A stretch of DNA of 52,537 bases from Cohnella laeviribosi DSM 21336 (lineage in GTDB: Bacteria; Bacillota; Bacilli; Paenibacillales; Paenibacillaceae): positions 1-52,537 of the forward strand of contig NZ_KB899814.1 in NCBI RefSeq assembly GCF_000378425.1, written 5' to 3'. Positions 39,424-48,601 of the stretch are shown here, piece by piece (the stretch's first letter is position 1; each line of letters starts with the position of its first letter). The notes under the pieces are model-generated. The model saw only the letters and a program-made list of their open reading frames with translations, did no database searches and was not told the DNA's origin. The translations under genes were made by a program, and so were the position numbers.

Positions 39424-42045
39424 GTGCCATTGTGTACGGAGCAGGAACTGCTCAGCTTTATGCGGGAGAGCGCATATAAACCGTTGACGTACCAGGAGCT
39501 GGAGAAACATTTTGAGATTACGGACGCCGCGGAGTTTAAAGCGTTTTTGCGGATGCTGAACGAATTGGAACAACAGGGGAAAATCATGCGGACCCGAACG
39601 GAGCGCTACGGCGTGCCGGAACGGATGAATCTGGTGCGGGGCCGGCTGCAGGCGCATGCCAAAGGGTTTGCTTTTGTGCTGCCCGACGAGCCGGGCCATC
39701 CGGACTTGTATATTCACGCCAACGACTTGAAGGGCGCCATGAACGGCGACATCGTGCTGGCGCGGATCACGTCGAAGAGCAATGCCGGCTCCCGGTTGGA
39801 AGGGGAAGTCGTGCGCATCGTAAGGCGCGCGGTGACGCAGGTCGTCGGCGTCTTCGAAAACCACGAGAGCTACGGCTTCGTGCTGCCGGACGACAAGCGG
39901 ATCAACAAGGATATTTTTGTGCGGCCCGAAGGGTTTCACGGCGCGGTGACGGGGCAAAAGGTCGTCGTCAATATTATCCACTACCCGGAAGGACGCTCCG
40001 CCGCCGAGGGCGAAGTGATCGAAATTCTCGGGCATAAGGACGATCCGGGCGTCGACATCCTGAGCATTATCCGCAAGCACGGGCTGCCGGAGGCTTTTCC
40101 GGCGGAAGTGATGGCGGAGGCGGAAGCGGTTCCGGATTCGATCCGGGAGGAAGAGATCGTCCAGCAGGGACGCCGGGACTTGCGGGACCGCACCATCGTC
40201 ACCATCGACGGCGAAGACGCCAAAGACCTCGACGACGCGGTCAATGTGGAGCGGCTGCCGAACGGCAACCTGCTGCTGGGCGTGCATATCGCCGATGTCG
40301 GCTATTATGTCCGCGAAAACTCGCGGCTCGACGAGGAAGCGTACAACCGCGGCTGCAGCGTCTATCTGGTCGACCGGGTGATCCCGATGCTGCCGCACCG
40401 GCTGTCGAACGGCATTTGTTCGCTGCATCCGAAGGTGGACCGGCTGACGCTGACGTGCGAGATGGAATTCGAGCCCAAGACGCTCCGCCTGGTCCGGCAC
40501 GATATTTATCCGAGCGTTATTCGTTCGACGGAACGGATGACGTATACCAACGTCCGCAAAATTCTTGTGGACCAGGACCCCGAATTGTTGGAGCGCTACG
40601 CCCCCCTGGTCGACATGTTCCGGTTGATGGAGGAGCTGGCGATGGGGCTGCGGGCGAAGCGGATGCGGCGCGGGGCGATCGATTTCGATTTTCAGGAGTC
40701 GAAGGTCATCGTGGACGATCAGGGCAAGCCGGTCGATATCGTCAAAAGGGAACGGTCGGTCGCGGAGCAGATTATCGAAGAGTTCATGCTGGCGGCCAAC
40801 GAGACGGTCGCGGAACATTTTCACTGGCTGAAGGTGCCGTTTTTGTACCGGGTTCACGAGGAACCGGACAGCGAGAAGCTGATGACGTTCGTGCAGTTCG
40901 CGAGCAACTTCGGCTATACGGTGCGCGGCAAGGGCAATTCCGTTCATCCGCGGGCGCTGCAATCGCTGCTTGAGGAGATCCGCGGCACGAAGGAAGAGAC
41001 GGTAATCAGCACGATGATGCTGCGCTCGATGAAGCAGGCGAAGTACGACGCGCAAAGCCTCGGGCACTTCGGGCTGGCGGCGGAGTTTTATACGCACTTT
41101 ACGTCGCCGATCAGGCGGTATCCGGACCTTGTCATTCACCGCATTATCCGCGAGGTGATCGAAAACGGCGGCATGCTGCCGGAGGAGCGGTTCGACGCGC
41201 TGGCGCTGCGGATGCCGGACATCGCCCAGCAGTCGTCGGAGCGGGAGCGCATTGCGGTGGACGCGGAGCGCGACACGGAAAAGCTGAAAAAAGCCGAGTT
41301 CATGCTGGACAAAATCGGCGAGGAGTTCGACGGCATCATCAGCGGCGTGACCGGCTTCGGCATGTTCGTGGAGCTGGAAAACACGGTCGAGGGCCTGATT
41401 CGGCTGAGCGATCTGACAGACGATTATTATCATTTTGACGAGCGGCATATGATGCTGCTCGGCGAGCGCACGTCGAAGATGTACCGGATCGGCGACGAGG
41501 TGCGCATCCGCGTGGCGCGGGTGAACATGGACGACCATAACATCGACTTCGAATTGGTCGACATGAAGCCGCGCCGAGCGGGAGGCAGGGCCAGCTTCGG
41601 TGAAGCTGGCCCGATCGGGGGCGGCCGCCGGGCAGGGGCCGGCCGCAAGAAGCGCGGCCGCCGGGACGAGCGGGCGCTCGGTTTGGGCGCGGCCGCCGCT
41701 GGCGGCAAGCGCAGGGGCGCCGGCGCCGCGGCGGAACCGGCCGCGGCGGGGCGCAAGGGCAAGCGGCGCGGCAAGGGCCGGGCGGCGGAGCCGGTGGCGT
41801 TTGCGCCGGAGCCGGAGGTAAACCGCGATTCCGCCGACTATATCCCTCCGGCTTCGGAAACGAAAGTCACCCTGGACATGTGGGGACTGCCCGTTACCGG
41901 ACGCAGCGAGCGCTCCTACACCGGCCGCAAGTCCGCAACCGGCGGAGCCGGAGGCCGCAAAGGCCGCAAGCGAGGGGCGACAGGCCTCGCCGCCGCCAAA
42001 GAAGCGGGCAAAGCCGGCGCCAAGCGCAAAAAACGCAAAAAGTAA
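39424..42045 (+). CDS. rnr: Ribonuclease R with an extended basic tail
   Basis: A 3'-5' exoribonuclease of 873 residues that degrades structured RNA and acts in trans-translation. In order it has an N-terminal helix-turn-helix, two cold-shock-type domains, the RNB catalytic domain with [14 protein letters not shown] (metal Asp residues) and [11 protein letters not shown], and an S1 domain ([20 protein letters not shown]). After the S1 domain come about 150 residues rich in Gly, Ala, Arg and Lys, longer than in B. subtilis (779 residues in total). I chose GTG at 39424, six bases after GAGGTG; ATG at 39418 touches that site. Confidence 0.95.
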   Translation: MPLCTEQELLSFMRESAYKPLTYQELEKHFEITDAAEFKAFLRMLNELEQQGKIMRTRTERYGVPERMNLVRGRLQAHAKGFAFVLPDEPGHPDLYIHANDLKGAMNGDIVLARITSKSNAGSRLEGEVVRIVRRAVTQVVGVFENHESYGFVLPDDKRINKDIFVRPEGFHGAVTGQKVVVNIIHYPEGRSAAEGEVIEILGHKDDPGVDILSIIRKHGLPEAFPAEVMAEAEAVPDSIREEEIVQQGRRDLRDRTIVTIDGEDAKDLDDAVNVERLPNGNLLLGVHIADVGYYVRENSRLDEEAYNRGCSVYLVDRVIPMLPHRLSNGICSLHPKVDRLTLTCEMEFEPKTLRLVRHDIYPSVIRSTERMTYTNVRKILVDQDPELLERYAPLVDMFRLMEELAMGLRAKRMRRGAIDFDFQESKVIVDDQGKPVDIVKRERSVAEQIIEEFMLAANETVAEHFHWLKVPFLYRVHEEPDSEKLMTFVQFASNFGYTVRGKGNSVHPRALQSLLEEIRGTKEETVISTMMLRSMKQAKYDAQSLGHFGLAAEFYTHFTSPIRRYPDLVIHRIIREVIENGGMLPEERFDALALRMPDIAQQSSERERIAVDAERDTEKLKKAEFMLDKIGEEFDGIISGVTGFGMFVELENTVEGLIRLSDLTDDYYHFDERHMMLLGERTSKMYRIGDEVRIRVARVNMDDHNIDFELVDMKPRRAGGRASFGEAGPIGGGRRAGAGRKKRGRRDERALGLGAAAAGGKRRGAGAAAEPAAAGRKGKRRGKGRAAEPVAFAPEPEVNRDSADYIPPASETKVTLDMWGLPVTGRSERSYTGRKSATGGAGGRKGRKRGATGLAAAKEAGKAGAKRKKRKK

Positions 42046-42055
42046 CGCTGTGCAG

Positions 42056-42085
42056 GAAGTCGCCGGCTTGTCCGGCTTCTTTTCT
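42056..42085 (+). terminator. Probable terminator after rnr
   Basis: GAAG and CCGG (42056-42066, with a TCG bulge) pair with CCGGCTTC (42072-42079). TTTTCTTG follows. Confidence 0.6.
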
Positions 42086-42213
42086 TGTCCGGTTCCTTTT
42101 GGACGAATCGGCTTTCTTTTCCCGCTGTAAAGTCTTCGCCAGTACACCGTACCCTGAAGGGACTGCCTTTCGCCCGGGATTGAGGAAGTTTCGTGGGTAG
42201 AGCCGATTTACTT

Positions 42214-42240
42214 TTGACGGTGTATCCTATAGGATAGAAT
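42214..42240 (+). promoter_or_regulatory. Promoter with a palindromic operator candidate before pyrB
   Basis: TTGACG (42214-42219) and TAGAAT (42235-42240) are 15 bases apart, shorter than ideal. Between and overlapping them is the perfect 14-bp palindrome TATCCTATAGGATA (42223-42236). The position fits a repressor or activator site; its protein is unknown. Confidence 0.5.
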
Positions 42241-42279
42241 TTGGTGTGATTGACGTGCTACGGGGGAAGGGGAAGGACG

Positions 42280-43203
42280 ATGGAGCGGAAATTGTACCAT
42301 GTCATGGGGGCCAAGCAGTTTAGCCGGCCGGAGCTGGAGGAACTGTTCGAGGCGGCTCAGGCGATGGAAGAGGTCGTGCGCGCGGGCGGAAGCCGCAAGT
42401 ACGAAGGCCGGATTATGACGACGCTGTTCTTCGAAGCGAGCACACGGACGCGGCTCTCGTTCGAATCGGCGATGACCCGGCTCGGAGGAAGCGTAATCGG
42501 CACCGAAAACGCGGCGCAGTTTTCTTCCGCGATCAAGGGGGAAACGCTGGAGGACACGATCCGCATCGTCACCGGCTACAGCGACATCATCGTCATGCGC
42601 CATACGGAAATCGGAGCGGCCAAACGGGCTGCGGCGGTGGCGGGCGTACCGGTCATCAACGCGGGCGACGGAGCGGGCGAACATCCGACGCAGGCGCTTC
42701 TTGACGCCTACACGATCCAGAAGGAGTTCGGGCGCATCGACGGGCTGAGAATCGCGATGGTGGGCGACCTCGCATACGGGCGCACGGTGCACTCGCTCAG
42801 CTATATTTTGGCCAATTATTCCGATGTTTCGATCTACTACATCTCGCCGGACAACGTGCGGATTCCCGAGAGCGTGAAGCGGTACATGGACAGCAAAGGC
42901 ATCCGCTACAAAGAGACCGCCGATCTGAACGCCGTGGCCGGGGAAATCGACGTGCTGTACCAGACGCGGATTCAGAAGGAGCGGTTCACTTCGCTGGAGG
43001 AGTACGAAAAAGCTTCCGGCAAATACATCGTCGATCTCGAATTGATGGACCGCTTGAACAAAAATGCGATCGTCATGCACCCGCTGCCCCGCGCCGGCGA
43101 AATTACCGAAGAGGTGGACCGCGATCCCCGCGCCGCGTACTTCCGCCAGGCCGTGAACGGGCTGTACATTCGCATGGCGCTGATCGACAAATGCTTGAGC
43201 TAA
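42280..43203 (+). CDS. pyrB: Aspartate carbamoyltransferase, E. coli-type catalytic chain
   Basis: It joins carbamoyl phosphate and aspartate, the first committed pyrimidine step. 307 residues. Active-site residues known from E. coli are all present: FFEASTRTRLSFE (Arg54), the SSAIKGETL loop (Ser80 and Lys84), IVMRH, HPTQALLD, MVGDLAYGRTVHS, TRIQKER and HPLPRAGEI. In these blocks it is closer to the E. coli PyrB than to B. subtilis PyrB (which has FFEPSTRTRFSFE). No pyrR, pyrP, pyrC or regulatory pyrI gene is near; the gene stands alone between rnr and smpB with its own promoter. GGGGAAGG precedes the ATG. It could be a second ATCase or a related transferase. Confidence 0.88.
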   Translation: MERKLYHVMGAKQFSRPELEELFEAAQAMEEVVRAGGSRKYEGRIMTTLFFEASTRTRLSFESAMTRLGGSVIGTENAAQFSSAIKGETLEDTIRIVTGYSDIIVMRHTEIGAAKRAAAVAGVPVINAGDGAGEHPTQALLDAYTIQKEFGRIDGLRIAMVGDLAYGRTVHSLSYILANYSDVSIYYISPDNVRIPESVKRYMDSKGIRYKETADLNAVAGEIDVLYQTRIQKERFTSLEEYEKASGKYIVDLELMDRLNKNAIVMHPLPRAGEITEEVDRDPRAAYFRQAVNGLYIRMALIDKCLS

Positions 43204-43490
43204 GGGGATAAAGCTTTTGGCCGGTTAAAAATCGGACAGGCCGGCGGCCGGAATTAACGGCGTTTACGTTTAGGGGCGTTAATCCTGTCGTGTGGCTCGC
43301 TGCTCTTATTCTGCCGCGCAAGACGGCCGGGAGCTGCGGCAGATCAGGTCCGGGTTTGCAGGGGCGAAATTGGCTATGATCGCCTCGTTCAGCCTTCGTT
43401 GCTAAGGGCAGTTGGGCGAGGCGTTTGAGATGCTGCGTTTTTGCTCCTTTTTCCCCCTTTTGATCCCCTTTGCGGGGCGGGCATTAGACA
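43204..43490 (+). other. Gap between pyrB and smpB, no gene seen
   Basis: An imperfect hairpin GGA(A)TTAACG/CGTTAATCC spans 43250-43284 without a T-run. Further right TCCCC/GGGG pairing occurs near 43465-43478. No open frame with a ribosome site or family match is visible. Confidence 0.4.
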
Positions 43491-43499
43491 TGATATAAT
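43491..43499 (+). promoter_or_regulatory. Extended -10 promoter of smpB
   Basis: TGATATAAT is an extended -10 with a perfect TATAAT; the -35 region has no good match. Confidence 0.55.
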
Positions 43500-43564
43500 A
43501 TATATCCGGCCTTATCGGAGACCGGGACGGCAAATCATCGTTTCGTGAAGGAGATGAAGCGGAA

Positions 43565-44041
43565 TTGGGCAAAAACAGTCAAACGGATAAGCCGTTGGCG
43601 CAAAACAAAAAAGCGTCCCACGACTACTTCATCGAGGACACGTACGAAGCGGGGATCGTGCTGACCGGTACCGAGATCAAGTCGCTCAGGCGCGGCCGCG
43701 CGAATCTGAACGATGCGTTCGCGACCATCCGCAACGGTGAGATATTCTTACACAATATGCACATCAGCCCGTACGAAGAAGGCAACCGCAGCAACCCTGC
43801 GGACCCGACGCGGGCGCGCAAGCTGCTGCTGCATAAGGTGCAGATTCATAAGCTGCTCGGCTTGTCCAAGCAGGAGGGCTTTACGCTTGTGCCGCTGAAG
43901 GTGTATATACGCAACGGCTACGCAAAAGTGCTGATTGGCTTGGGCAAAGGGAAAAAACTGTACGACAAGCGCGAAGCCGCCGCCAAGCGGGACGCGCAAC
44001 GCGATATCCAGCGGGCGCTGCGCGAGCGCCAGAAGGTTTGA
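43565..44041 (+). CDS. smpB: SsrA-binding protein SmpB
   Basis: The tmRNA partner, 158 residues. It binds the tRNA-like part of tmRNA and carries it to stalled ribosomes. The OB-barrel has [20 protein letters not shown] and [15 protein letters not shown]. The C-terminal helix region [20 protein letters not shown] is intact. It begins with TTG at 43565 after AAGGAGATG. Its RNA partner is encoded 210 bases downstream. Confidence 0.96.
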   Translation: MGKNSQTDKPLAQNKKASHDYFIEDTYEAGIVLTGTEIKSLRRGRANLNDAFATIRNGEIFLHNMHISPYEEGNRSNPADPTRARKLLLHKVQIHKLLGLSKQEGFTLVPLKVYIRNGYAKVLIGLGKGKKLYDKREAAAKRDAQRDIQRALRERQKV

Positions 44042-44124
44042 ACAAGCGCGGGCTGCGCGCTGGTTCTGCAGGCAATGCGGCTCAGACCTGCCAGCAATCT
44101 CAGGCGGTATTTGCAGCCGAATCG

Positions 44125-44133
44125 TGTTATAAT
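44125..44133 (+). promoter_or_regulatory. Extended -10 promoter of ssrA
   Basis: TGTTATAAT has a perfect TATAAT with an extended -10. It would give a precursor with a 5' leader of about 110 bases before the mature tmRNA. Confidence 0.6.
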
Positions 44134-44250
44134 AGTAGTGTATCCGTTCAGCGATCTTCAATTCGCTTGTTAGCTTACTCCTCCTGCTCATATGGGGGAG
44201 CTGGTCTTATAGCGGCAAGAAGCTGGCAGCATCGAATTCTTTCCTTATTT

Positions 44251-44618
44251 GGGGGCGTTTTTGGATTCGACGGGGATAGATCGAGCACGGGTAGCGGGTA
44301 GTAGGGCTGCGGCTGCTTCAACAACGCGGAAGCCAAATTTAAACGGCAAACAACAACAACCTTCTCTGGCTCTGGCCGCCTAATAACGGCCTCCAGGCTC
44401 TTACCCACCATCGCCCATGTGGCGGGCTAAGGGCTCAACTCTAGTGGGCTACGCTGTCCAGTCTCCGCCTGGGGCTGGCTGAAGAAGACAATCAGGCTGA
44501 CCCGAAGAGAATCCGGTGACAGGGAGTCTCTAGGGTGACATCAAAACTGTCACTACACCCGTAGAAGCCTGTGTGGCGTTATCTTCGGACAGGGGTTCGA
44601 CTCCCCTCGCCTCCACCA
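44251..44618 (+). ncRNA. ssrA: Transfer-messenger RNA (tmRNA)
   Basis: The 5' end GGGGGCG pairs with CGCCTCC at the 3' end, ahead of ACCA. The T-arm GGGGTTCGACTCCCC is just before. The coding segment at 44345-44380 is GGC AAA CAA CAA CAA CCT TCT CTG GCT CTG GCC GCC, then TAA TAA, giving the tag GKQQQPSLALAA after the alanine charged on the RNA. The LAA end is the ClpXP signal. Length 368 bases. The island to the right begins just after its 3' end, a common integration site. Confidence 0.95.
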
Positions 44619-44628
44619 ATACCATCAG

Positions 44629-44656
44629 AAAAGAGACCGTGACAGGTCTCTTTTTT
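44629..44656 (+). terminator. Terminator of ssrA
   Basis: AAAGAGACC (44630-44638) pairs with GGTCTCTTT (44645-44653) around a 6-base loop and ends in a T-run. Confidence 0.85.
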
Positions 44657-44912
44657 GTGTTTTCGTATTCGATGGAGATGGTAAATCCGCGTGATTACCG
44701 GGTTTCTGGTTCCTCTGACGCTGAATAAGAAAAATTTCTGATGGTGTACGGGGCGGTGCCGCATTGTATACCAGTTTAATGCCCCAAGAGACAATCGTAA
44801 AACGGCTTCCCTTCGGGTTAGTTTACTTATCATCTTCATCAATCTCAGACGGAGATCAGCCAACGTCTTGCCCGCTGTAGGTGGCAATGATGATAAGCTG
44901 ACAGGAACATTT
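44657..44912. other. Junction between ssrA and the AT-rich island, no gene seen
   Basis: These 256 bases have mixed composition. A minus-strand frame crosses them and runs into tmRNA, but it has no ribosome site or recognisable family. No integrase or second copy of the tmRNA 3' end is visible here. Confidence 0.35.
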
Positions 44913-45563
44913 TTATTCAACTAAACCTTTCTTCCGCAAGTATTCCATGTACTCTTCCTCAAAATCATCATTTTTAATCGGTTTCTCGAAAGCCGGTTCA
45001 AATGTTTTTTCATATGTTTCTGTGAATTGCTGACCATCCATTGTCATGAATTCAAACCTATCAGAGATAAATCTGTAGCCACCGGGGATATGTTTGTCTT
45101 CTACTCTTTCATAATAATGATGAACCGAGCAATAAGTATGCACATTTTCAAAAAAGAGAAAGTGATTGCCCTTTATAAGAGACTCTAGAAACTCTCCTGA
45201 CTCCCTGAACAGCATACAATCGAAAAGGGTTAGATGCTTGATCGAGTATAATTTCCCTGTTAGTATCCGAAAAGACTCGGGATGCAGTATTTGATCCAGC
45301 CGTGCTTTCATATAAGTGTCAATTGGCCTGTGATACCTTGCTTTACCTGCTGTGAAGAATTTAATATCAGAGTTCTCTCTGTTCACAAAACTTCTGCCGT
45401 CATACCGGTATGGAACCCATTCGCCGTCAATATAAAAATCAATGATATCCCCGTTTTTTATTTCTATCTCACCGATATCCCTGCCGCTGAAATAAATCTG
45501 CCCATTGAATTCAGAAAGTTTTCCTAATTCTTTACCGAAAGCATCATAGTAATCATAACTCAT
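44913..45563 (-). CDS. Uncharacterised protein of the ssrA-linked island
   Basis: A soluble protein of 216 residues, acidic at both ends, that I do not recognise. The first half is strand-rich with many Tyr, Asp and Gly (for example IYFSGRDIGEIEIKNGDIID). The second half includes a His- and Tyr-containing patch, YCSVHHYYERVEDK, and it ends in Glu- and Lys-rich helix. There is no signal peptide or membrane segment. ATG at 45563 follows GGAGGG by 8 bases. It lies 55 bases after the helicase gene on the same strand, so it may be the last gene of that operon. Confidence 0.7.
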   Translation of the reverse strand: MSYDYYDAFGKELGKLSEFNGQIYFSGRDIGEIEIKNGDIIDFYIDGEWVPYRYDGRSFVNRENSDIKFFTAGKARYHRPIDTYMKARLDQILHPESFRILTGKLYSIKHLTLFDCMLFRESGEFLESLIKGNHFLFFENVHTYCSVHHYYERVEDKHIPGGYRFISDRFEFMTMDGQQFTETYEKTFEPAFEKPIKNDDFEEEYMEYLRKKGLVE

Positions 45564-45618
45564 TATCAATGCCCTCCAACTATTACTGTGCTCCGTTTCC
45601 TTTATCAGCTATTAACCC

Positions 45619-47904
45619 TCATTTATTCAAGATCACTTTGCTTCCCTTTGCCATCGGGGCCTTGCACACTGGACAATCTTTCGATGGCAGTTCCGCTTCC
45701 TCGAAGGTTTTTATACGTTGCCATGCGTTGCATTTGTCGCTTGTGCATATCCATGCGAATACGGTTTCCGTTGTTGTCTTTTTTACAGTAGGAGATTTGC
45801 TTGCCGTCCCCGGATGTTGTTGACGGGATGGCGGGCTCGTTGTCCGTTTAGGGAAAGCATCCAATATGAACCTTGAAACTGCCGCTTTCTTCCCTCGAAG
45901 ATAGGCAGGCGAGCTTATCAATAATTCATCTTTGGCTCGGGTGATGGCGACATACGCCAACCGCCGTTCTTCTTCTATCGCGGCCGTGACTTTATCGCGG
46001 CCTGAAAGCGTGGTGAACATGTCATTCATTTTATCAGCGTCAAAGATGGAACTATGCGGCATGTTGCCTTCGGATGCACCAATCAGGCAGACAACCGGAA
46101 ACTCAAGCCCTTTTGACTTGTGAATCGTCATCAACGACACATTATCATTGTTTTCATTATCGTGACATCGGCGATTCATCGCTTTCCGTTTATCTGCAAC
46201 TTCACCGATAAAGTAAACAAACTCTTCAATGGTAGCAAACCGTTTCGCAGACGATTCCAACTCGTCCAGCGTTTCACGCAGTATTTCTTTGTGGTGCGTC
46301 AATTTGTTCCGTTTGTTCGTCTCCAGATATTGATCGTAAAAATTCCGACGCATTCGTTGAATCGCATCAGCCGGTTTCATTGGCATTAGCAATTTGATCA
46401 GCTTCAGACGCTCCTTGAGCTTCTCTTTCTGAAAGTCCTTAAGGTCGGGAGATGATATCAAATGGATTAGCGGCCACTTTTTCTTTTGCATCGATTCCTG
46501 CTCGTAGATGAATTGCATGCCTTGCTCGCGATTGATGTATAATGTCGGCAATATGCCTTCCATCGCTTCGAACTCTTTCGGATTTAAGGAGAGACGGAAG
46601 TGATCGATGAGAGGCTTGACCAACCAATGATCGTAAAACGATTCCTCGCTCCCGTAATCGACGAACGGAACATCGTCCATGACAAATTGCTCGATGATTG
46701 CACGGCTATTGCTTGCCGTCCGATACAGGATTGCAAAATCCCCGAAGTTCCGTTTTCCTTGCTTGACTTGATGCAGGATGAGATTTGTAATTATCCCTGC
46801 CTCATCGTCTGTATTTTTAGGACGGAGGTATTTCGGCGTCGCCTTGCTTTGCCGGGTTGCTTTCAACGTTTTCTTTTTCCGCCGCATGTTATGCCGGATC
46901 ACTTCATTGCCGAGCCCGACGATACTGCTTGTTGAACGGTAATTGATATCCAGCGTAACCGTCTTGGCATCATGGTACAATTTGTTGAAGTTCAGAATAA
47001 ATTCGTTCCTTGCACCATTGAAGGAAAATATGGTCTGGTCGTCGTCTCCGACGATCATCAGGTTCCGGTGCGGCTGAACGATCATCTTGATCAATTCATA
47101 TTGCACCATGTTGGTATCCTGAAACTCATCGACCATGACGAAAAGAAACCGTTTCTGCAACGCGGCCAACAACGACGGTTTATGCCGAAGCATATTGTAG
47201 GCGATCAATAATACATCATCAAAGTCGATTTTGTTGTTTGCAGATTTCCACCGCTCATATTCAGCAAAAATCCGTTTCAGTTCCTTCTCCTCATCGGTCG
47301 CTTCTGGCAGGCTGTCCACATTAACCATCTGCATCTTGTACGATGATAGAAGGGACAACAACGATTCCGGCTGATAAGCGTCCTGCAAGCCCATCTCACG
47401 CAAAATACGCTTTAGCAGAATATGCTGATAACGGGTTTCGCTCAGGATGTCCTGCGTTACACCATGTTTTCTGATGATTTTTAGGAAAAACGAATGAAAC
47501 GTTCGGGCTTGTACGGTTGCCGCAATGCTTTCACTCAGTCCGGGCAGTTGTGCGATGCGGTCACGCATTTCCTCAGCCGCTTTATTGGAGAACGTCACCA
47601 GCAAAATGTTTTTCGGATTGATGTTGCGAACAGCAATCAAATAGCCTGTCCGGCATACTAAAACAGAAGTCTTGCCTGATCCCGCTCCCGCAAGTGTCAG
47701 CAGAGGCCCCTTGAAATGACGCACTGCATGGATTTGCGGTTCGTTCAGATGTATCCCCCGGTTTTCCAGCGTGCGAAAGAATGAAGCTTCGCAGTCGGAT
47801 GGGGAGATCAGGTCTTTGCTTGTCTTGACTGCTTCAACTTCGGCATTCGGGATTGCTTGGCTTCCCGCTCCGAGCGGTATTGTAAAAAATGTCCGGGTAC
47901 TCAA
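45619..47904 (-). CDS. UvrD/PcrA-like SF1A helicase with a C-terminal zinc-binding tail (YjcD-like)
   Basis: A 3'-5' DNA helicase type of 761 residues with all motifs: Q-motif NEPQIHAV, Walker A AGAGSGKT (72-79), Walker B VMVDEFQDTN, motif III GDDDQTIFSFNGA, motif IV NYRS, motif V MTIHKSKGLEFPVV and motif VI RRLAYVAITRA. The last 45 residues carry four Cys in CTSDKC and CPVC, a zinc-ribbon pattern. Length and the tail recall B. subtilis YjcD, of unknown function; Gabija GajB is also UvrD-like. TTG start at 47904, AAGG upstream, 10 bases after the Mrr-type gene. Codon use is AT-richer than in the core genes. Confidence 0.9.
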   Translation of the reverse strand: MSTRTFFTIPLGAGSQAIPNAEVEAVKTSKDLISPSDCEASFFRTLENRGIHLNEPQIHAVRHFKGPLLTLAGAGSGKTSVLVCRTGYLIAVRNINPKNILLVTFSNKAAEEMRDRIAQLPGLSESIAATVQARTFHSFFLKIIRKHGVTQDILSETRYQHILLKRILREMGLQDAYQPESLLSLLSSYKMQMVNVDSLPEATDEEKELKRIFAEYERWKSANNKIDFDDVLLIAYNMLRHKPSLLAALQKRFLFVMVDEFQDTNMVQYELIKMIVQPHRNLMIVGDDDQTIFSFNGARNEFILNFNKLYHDAKTVTLDINYRSTSSIVGLGNEVIRHNMRRKKKTLKATRQSKATPKYLRPKNTDDEAGIITNLILHQVKQGKRNFGDFAILYRTASNSRAIIEQFVMDDVPFVDYGSEESFYDHWLVKPLIDHFRLSLNPKEFEAMEGILPTLYINREQGMQFIYEQESMQKKKWPLIHLISSPDLKDFQKEKLKERLKLIKLLMPMKPADAIQRMRRNFYDQYLETNKRNKLTHHKEILRETLDELESSAKRFATIEEFVYFIGEVADKRKAMNRRCHDNENNDNVSLMTIHKSKGLEFPVVCLIGASEGNMPHSSIFDADKMNDMFTTLSGRDKVTAAIEEERRLAYVAITRAKDELLISSPAYLRGKKAAVSRFILDAFPKRTTSPPSRQQHPGTASKSPTVKKTTTETVFAWICTSDKCNAWQRIKTFEEAELPSKDCPVCKAPMAKGSKVILNK

Positions 47905-47914
47905 ACCATCACCT

Positions 47915-48601
47915 TCATTTTGCTCGCGTGACCTCTACGATACGTTCTTTTCTCCATCTGCTGATCATATCATGGACGGTCAATCCATTGATCAGACGGA
48001 TCCGCAACGATTCGGCGGCTTCTCTTGCCGCTTTTGTGAAGTTACTCGTCAATATAATCCATGCATCGTAGCAACCGTAAATCTGTTTTCCGGCTTTAAG
48101 TCTCAATACAATGTCGTTGCCGACATCCTGTTTCCACCGTTTGCATTGAACAGCGATTTTGTACCCTTCTTTGCCTTTGAGGATTAGATCGACTTCATGA
48201 TTGCCAGAACCGCCGACTCTCTCTACGGTATATCCTTTGTCTTTGTAGTACATTTCCATGAGACGTTCAAAATCGGTATCAATATCAGCATCGATGATTT
48301 CCGCATCCGTCAATTTGCGTTTTGTTTTGGAGACGGTATGTTGTTTTGCTGGTGCTAGAGCTTTCTGCTTGGTTGATGGTCGAGCGGAAGCTTTAGTATT
48401 TTTTGCGGATTTCCTTTTATTTCGTGTCCATAAAGCACCGAGAATTTCCGTCGCGAGTATAGCTGTGAGCGGAAAAATGATCAGGAAGCTCCAGTGCAGT
48501 CCGGGAATGATGTAGAAGTACAAAACCAAACCCAATATCCCGAAAAGTCCGCGAAGGAAGTTTGCAATTTGCCAGCCTTCCGAATAGTACGTTCTAGCCA
48601 T
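47915..48601 (-). CDS. Membrane-anchored Mrr-type restriction endonuclease
   Basis: A protein of 228 residues. Two membrane helices (about 17-32 and 37-55) are followed by a basic Lys/Ala/Ser linker and an Mrr catalytic domain (about 105-220). The PD-(D/E)xK nuclease residues are visible: Glu112 at the start of the domain, Asp138 in GNHEVDLIL, and Gln152-Lys154 in VQCKRWK. Mrr domains cut methylated or foreign DNA; the anchor would hold the nuclease at the membrane facing the cytoplasm. ATG at 48601 follows GGGAG. It is directly followed by the helicase gene. Confidence 0.88.
   Translation of the reverse strand: MARTYYSEGWQIANFLRGLFGILGLVLYFYIIPGLHWSFLIIFPLTAILATEILGALWTRNKRKSAKNTKASARPSTKQKALAPAKQHTVSKTKRKLTDAEIIDADIDTDFERLMEMYYKDKGYTVERVGGSGNHEVDLILKGKEGYKIAVQCKRWKQDVGNDIVLRLKAGKQIYGCYDAWIILTSNFTKAAREAAESLRIRLINGLTVHDMISRWRKERIVEVTRAK

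Noticed and set aside
39400..42147. A 915-codon minus-strand frame opposite rnr
   Set aside because: It mirrors RNase R codon for codon; no family match and no ribosome site.
44579..44920. A 113-codon minus-strand frame running from tmRNA to the island
   Set aside because: Its end lies inside tmRNA (EGSRTPVRR is a common translation of tRNA-like ends); there is no ribosome site.
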